From: JBBTSB01 sp964355775
GTDB lineage: Bacteria; Patescibacteriota; Minisyncoccia; 2-02-FULL-40-12; IGHO2-01-FULL-4-A
Assembly (NCBI GenBank): GCA_964355775.1
Contig: CAYHEP010000038.1
Span: 1 to 7,073, forward strand
Length of the DNA stretch: 7,073 bases
Reading direction: 5' to 3'
In this document: piece after piece, positions 4,623 to 7,073 of the stretch
Position numbering within the stretch: the stretch's first letter is position 1
Layout: the number at the start of each line of letters is the position of its first letter
Position numbers and translations under genes: made by a program
The notes under the pieces: model-generated
Told to the model about the DNA's origin: nothing
Seen by the model: only the letters and a program-made list of their open reading frames with translations
Databases searched by the model: none

Positions 4623-6944
4623 ATGAGCACTATGCGGACACAAACCCTTCTTGCCATCCCGCTCGCGTTACTCTTGCTTCTACCGCTCTTTTCAAGCGCC
4701 CGCGCCGTCCCGAACCTCGGCTCCGTCCTCGGCACCTCAACCCAATGCCCCAACCTTACCCGCACCCTTTCTATCGGCTCTCGCGGCACTGATGTCGTCC
4801 AGCTCCAGAACTTCCTCATATCCCAAAACCACCTCGCCGCAGGGAACTCGACTGGCTATTTCGGTCGTTTGACCGAATCAGCAGTCAAGAAATTCCAGTG
4901 CAAGGAGATGAACATCTGCTCCGGTTCCGCGAATTCAAACGGCTACGGTGCGGTCGGTCCGAGGACGCGGGCGACCATCAAGACTGTTTGTAGCGGGCAA
5001 GCAATTTCACCAACGGTTTCTCCCATTGCATTTGTTCCCCCCGTTACTGCACCAACACCATCAGGCACAATGTGCACCGGCGAATCCAAGCAATGCCCCG
5101 ATGGCTCGTATGTGAGCCGCTCGGGTCCGAGCTGCCAGTTTGCGGCGTGTTCGGTACCTGCACCTAAATGCCCTGTGCCAGTCAAAGTATATACCGATCA
5201 GAATTCCGCAAATTATCCGCGCATGGTGGAATTATCTGACGGCAAAATTTTTCTCGGATTTTCTGGGACCGCAAACGGGCAGACTTATATTCTTGGCTAT
5301 ACAAGCAGTGACAAAGGTGTGACGTGGCGGAATCATTCGACCGTTGTGCAAGACTCGTCCAAATCGTTCTTTGCACCTATCTTCTACGAGATTACTCCCG
5401 GAAATATTCTTGCGGCGTACTATCAGCGTTGCGCGGCTAATGCATGTAATATCGCCATTAAAGACGCGCTCTATTCGGGTGGCATATGGAAGACACTGGG
5501 CACTATCCAAGCTGGAGGGTTCGATTGGGGAGACGGCGTTTACGAACCGTTCTGGTTCAGGAAAGATTCGAATACAATGCAGATGTATTATTCGGACGAG
5601 ACAGTCACAAAAATAGACGGTTGGCCGAAGGGTCAAAATGACGTGATGGAAGAAAGATCTATTGCGTCGCTTGCGGGTGATTGGGTCGGATCCGTGACGG
5701 TTGTTGCCAAAGGCGATACGAAGGGCACCGAGTACGGCGAACGATTTGGGATTCATAGCGTCGCGCGAATGCAAAACGGAAAGCTTATCGCTTTTTCAGA
5801 ATCCACTCTGGGCGTGGAACCAAGAGGAGATTATGGAATTGCCTACGAAATATCAAATAACAACGGCGTAACGTGGTCTCTGCCTGCGCCGCTTCTGAAT
5901 CCGCCACCAGGAAAAAGAAATGCAGGAAGTCCATATGGCATAAAGCTGAATGATGGCACATTGGTCGTCACATTCTCTGACTCTGAATCCAACACCACCG
6001 CTCTTACCAATGCGCGGATGCGATACATATATAGTACGGACAACGGCACGACATGGTACACCAATAGTGCTCGTGGTTACGCGCTTTTTGACGACTACGC
6101 GCTATATGCATCCATCATGCAGCTTGCCGACGGGAAGATTGTAGTAGCGAAAGGCGGCCCGACTGACTGGATACCAGGTGCAGACAATAGTATCTATGTA
6201 AAAACGTATACGGATAAAAATCAGCTTCTTTCATGCACAGGTGCACCAGGATCTTCTTTGCCGACACTGCCTCCATCCCCTTCGGCAGTGCCACTCCCTC
6301 CTCCTGCCCCGACGTCTCTCTCATATTCTTGTGCTTTAAGCGGGACGAGCGTTACGTTCACATGGCCGAATGTGGCAGCGGCAAGTGGATATCGCCCATT
6401 CATAAAAAACATTGCTTCATGCCCGACGGGCTGGAGTGCTGATCCAAGTGCATCTGGCACGTGTTACCAAACGAAGTTCACAGGCACGTCGATCACTGTC
6501 AATGGCATAACGCCGGGGACGAATTACATCGGGTGGGTACATTCGGAGAATGCCGCGGGTGTGAATTGGAATACGATGGCAAGCACCGATTGGTTTTCAT
6601 GCGTTGCTCCCGCACCTACTGCTCCTCCGGCCGCACCCGTGTCAATATCATATTCATGCTCTGCTGGAGGCACGAGCGTAACGTTCTCGTGGCCGAGTTC
6701 TACGGGTGCGACAGGCTACTGGCCTTTCATCAAGACTGTAGCATCGTGTCCTGCAGGATGGTCTGCCGATGCAAACGCGGCGGGTACGTGCTATCAAAGC
6801 AGCATCGCAGGCACGTCAGCAACATTGAGCGGCATAACACCAGGCGCGAGTTATATGGGTTGGGTACATGCGGCGAATGCAGCCGGAGTTAACTGGAATT
6901 CGATGGCAAACACTGAATGGTTTTCATGTTTGAGTGGCCAATAG
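4623..6944 (+). CDS. Secreted PG-binding-like / sialidase-like propeller / FN3 protein, paralog 2
   Basis: A 773-residue exported protein, co-linear with the one at 1486-3918 and by eye about two-thirds identical in the propeller. Counting from ATG 4623: signal peptide 1-28 (Leu-rich core, likely cleavage after ARA); PG_binding_1-like domain 42-123; short Cys-rich insert about 151-176 with QCPDGSYVSRSGP; beta-propeller 183-540; Pro-rich spacer; and FN3-like modules about 562-660 and 670-769. Asp boxes are at 228-235, 411-418 and 471-478. The paired Glu of GVYEP and SEST (E308, E393) and the YPRM Arg match paralog 1, so function is probably shared: binding or cleaving a surface glycan. It lacks the coiled-coil segment of paralog 1, and its linker is unrelated to that of paralog 1. 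ATG 4611 would add four residues but overlaps the -10 box. No terminator follows, and the next -10 starts two bases past the stop. Confidence 0.8.
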   Translation: MSTMRTQTLLAIPLALLLLLPLFSSARAVPNLGSVLGTSTQCPNLTRTLSIGSRGTDVVQLQNFLISQNHLAAGNSTGYFGRLTESAVKKFQCKEMNICSGSANSNGYGAVGPRTRATIKTVCSGQAISPTVSPIAFVPPVTAPTPSGTMCTGESKQCPDGSYVSRSGPSCQFAACSVPAPKCPVPVKVYTDQNSANYPRMVELSDGKIFLGFSGTANGQTYILGYTSSDKGVTWRNHSTVVQDSSKSFFAPIFYEITPGNILAAYYQRCAANACNIAIKDALYSGGIWKTLGTIQAGGFDWGDGVYEPFWFRKDSNTMQMYYSDETVTKIDGWPKGQNDVMEERSIASLAGDWVGSVTVVAKGDTKGTEYGERFGIHSVARMQNGKLIAFSESTLGVEPRGDYGIAYEISNNNGVTWSLPAPLLNPPPGKRNAGSPYGIKLNDGTLVVTFSDSESNTTALTNARMRYIYSTDNGTTWYTNSARGYALFDDYALYASIMQLADGKIVVAKGGPTDWIPGADNSIYVKTYTDKNQLLSCTGAPGSSLPTLPPSPSAVPLPPPAPTSLSYSCALSGTSVTFTWPNVAAASGYRPFIKNIASCPTGWSADPSASGTCYQTKFTGTSITVNGITPGTNYIGWVHSENAAGVNWNTMASTDWFSCVAPAPTAPPAAPVSISYSCSAGGTSVTFSWPSSTGATGYWPFIKTVASCPAGWSADANAAGTCYQSSIAGTSATLSGITPGASYMGWVHAANAAGVNWNSMANTEWFSCLSGQ
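6306..6929 (+). repeat. Two tandem FN3-like four-cysteine modules (paralog 2)
   Basis: Units at about 6306-6602 and 6630-6929 repeat the module described at 3280-3909, again with cysteines spaced 30, 14 and 46 residues apart. The first unit here is the most diverged (RPFIKN in place of WPFIK, TWPNV in place of SWPS). The second resembles the second unit of paralog 1 most closely at its start (SYSCSAGGTSVTFSWPS in both), which suggests the two-module arrangement predates the duplication of the genes. Confidence 0.72.
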
Positions 6945-6946
6945 GG

Positions 6947-6952
6947 TACAAT
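6947..6952 (+). promoter_or_regulatory. -10 box of recJ-like copy C
   Basis: TACAAT begins two bases after the TAG of the second secreted-protein gene and ends seven bases before the ATG at 6960. Unlike copies A and B, the TG extension is absent (GGG precedes the hexamer), so this promoter may be weaker or depend on contacts within the upstream gene. Confidence 0.5.
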
Positions 6953-6959
6953 CAGACGG

Positions 6960-7022
6960 ATGATTTCGGATTTGGTAACGACGCTGCTTCACAAACGGGG
7001 GATTATGGATGCTCGTGTATGA
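6960..7022 (+). pseudogene. recJ 5'-end remnant, copy C (20 codons)
   Basis: The frame MISDLVTTLLHKRGI then MDARV ends at TGA 7020-7022. The first 14 codons match copies A and B at 37 of 42 bases each, and likeness ends sharply after the GGGGGATTA at 6997-7005. The stop overlaps the next ATG as ATGA (7019-7022), so the remnant could act as a short upstream frame that delivers ribosomes to the following gene. An unbroken recJ is not present in this window. Confidence 0.6.
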
Positions 7023-7073
7023 AAGTTACTGCTCTCGAATCAGTTATAGAGTTTATAGATACTCTTGAGATTC
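7019..7073 (+). CDS. Partial gene at right edge, possibly RelE/Gp49-like toxin
   Basis: An open frame of 18 visible codons (MKVTALESVIEFIDTLEI) runs off the end of the window. It overlaps the stop of recJ remnant C by four bases (ATGA), the layout expected for coupled translation. The visible part is about 33% G+C, clearly lower than the preceding genes, which hints at a different origin. The segment VIEFIDTLE recalls the N-terminal helix of phage-derived Gp49-like/HigB toxins of the RelE superfamily. Eighteen residues are too few to decide, and this identity is a guess from pattern only. Confidence 0.4.
   Translation, partial: MKVTALESVIEFIDTLEI

Larger units (their letters stand above)
3980..7001 (+). 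mobile_element. Candidate cargo unit 2 between recJ-like copies B and C
   Basis: The second interval between equivalent points of recJ copies holds the NYN nuclease and the second secreted protein. It mirrors unit 1 in order (defence-type gene, then secreted propeller gene, then recJ start) but differs in the first gene. That argues for cargo exchange after duplication or for independent arrival of related units. It carries no recombinase. Confidence 0.3.

Noticed and set aside
5232..5774. 180-codon open frame on the minus strand inside the second secreted-protein gene
   Set aside because: The plus-strand reading has conserved Asp boxes and paralog conservation. The minus-strand product looks like a random translation.
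1..7073. CRISPR array, tRNA, rRNA, integrase or transposase
   Set aside because: No short regularly spaced repeats, no cloverleaf or rRNA-like stretch, and no open frame with recombinase motifs was seen on either strand.

Overview
The window looks like accessory DNA from a Candidate Phyla Radiation bacterium, most likely of the Parcubacteria/Patescibacteria type. Three things suggest this. The two large genes begin with the peptidoglycan-binding-like module typical of secreted proteins in that group (LTR-LS-GSRG, TGYFG-LTE, GYGAVGP-TRA). Most genes have a TACAAT-like -10 box only 6-8 bases before the start codon, so they are probably transcribed leaderless, with no Shine-Dalgarno site. The genes are tightly packed. 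TGA is used as a stop, so the code is not the Gracilibacteria/Absconditabacteria one. The assignment rests on recognising these patterns and has not been tested by any search.

Layout: (1) 12-87, a promoter plus a broken 5' end of a recJ-like gene (copy A). (2) 177-1456, a two-gene AbiEi/AbiEii toxin-antitoxin operon with inverted repeats over its promoter. (3) 1486-3918, a secreted protein made of a PG-binding-like domain, a sialidase-like beta-propeller and two four-cysteine FN3-like modules. (4) 3922-4039, a second recJ-like promoter and 5' fragment (copy B, about 34 codons). (5) 4054-4554, a cytoplasmic NYN/LabA-type PIN-like nuclease gene, closed by an intrinsic terminator. (6) 4623-6944, a second secreted protein, paralogous to the first but with a different Cys-rich linker. 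(7) 6947-7022, a third recJ-like promoter and 5' fragment (copy C), whose stop overlaps the start of an A+T-rich gene that leaves the window at 7073.

The architecture is therefore [recJ start - defence-type gene(s) - secreted propeller gene] twice, followed by a third recJ start and a new gene. The secreted genes run to within a few bases of the next recJ-like -10 box with no terminator between. The main hypothesis is that the 5' end of recJ is a repeated insertion or duplication point, where each cargo unit carries or leaves a recJ promoter and start, and where stranded copies may drive the genes behind them. The AbiE pair, the NYN protein and a possible toxin-like gene at the right edge would be stabilising or defence cargo, and the secreted proteins would act at the cell surface or on a host cell. 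No integrase, transposase, tRNA, rRNA or CRISPR array is visible.
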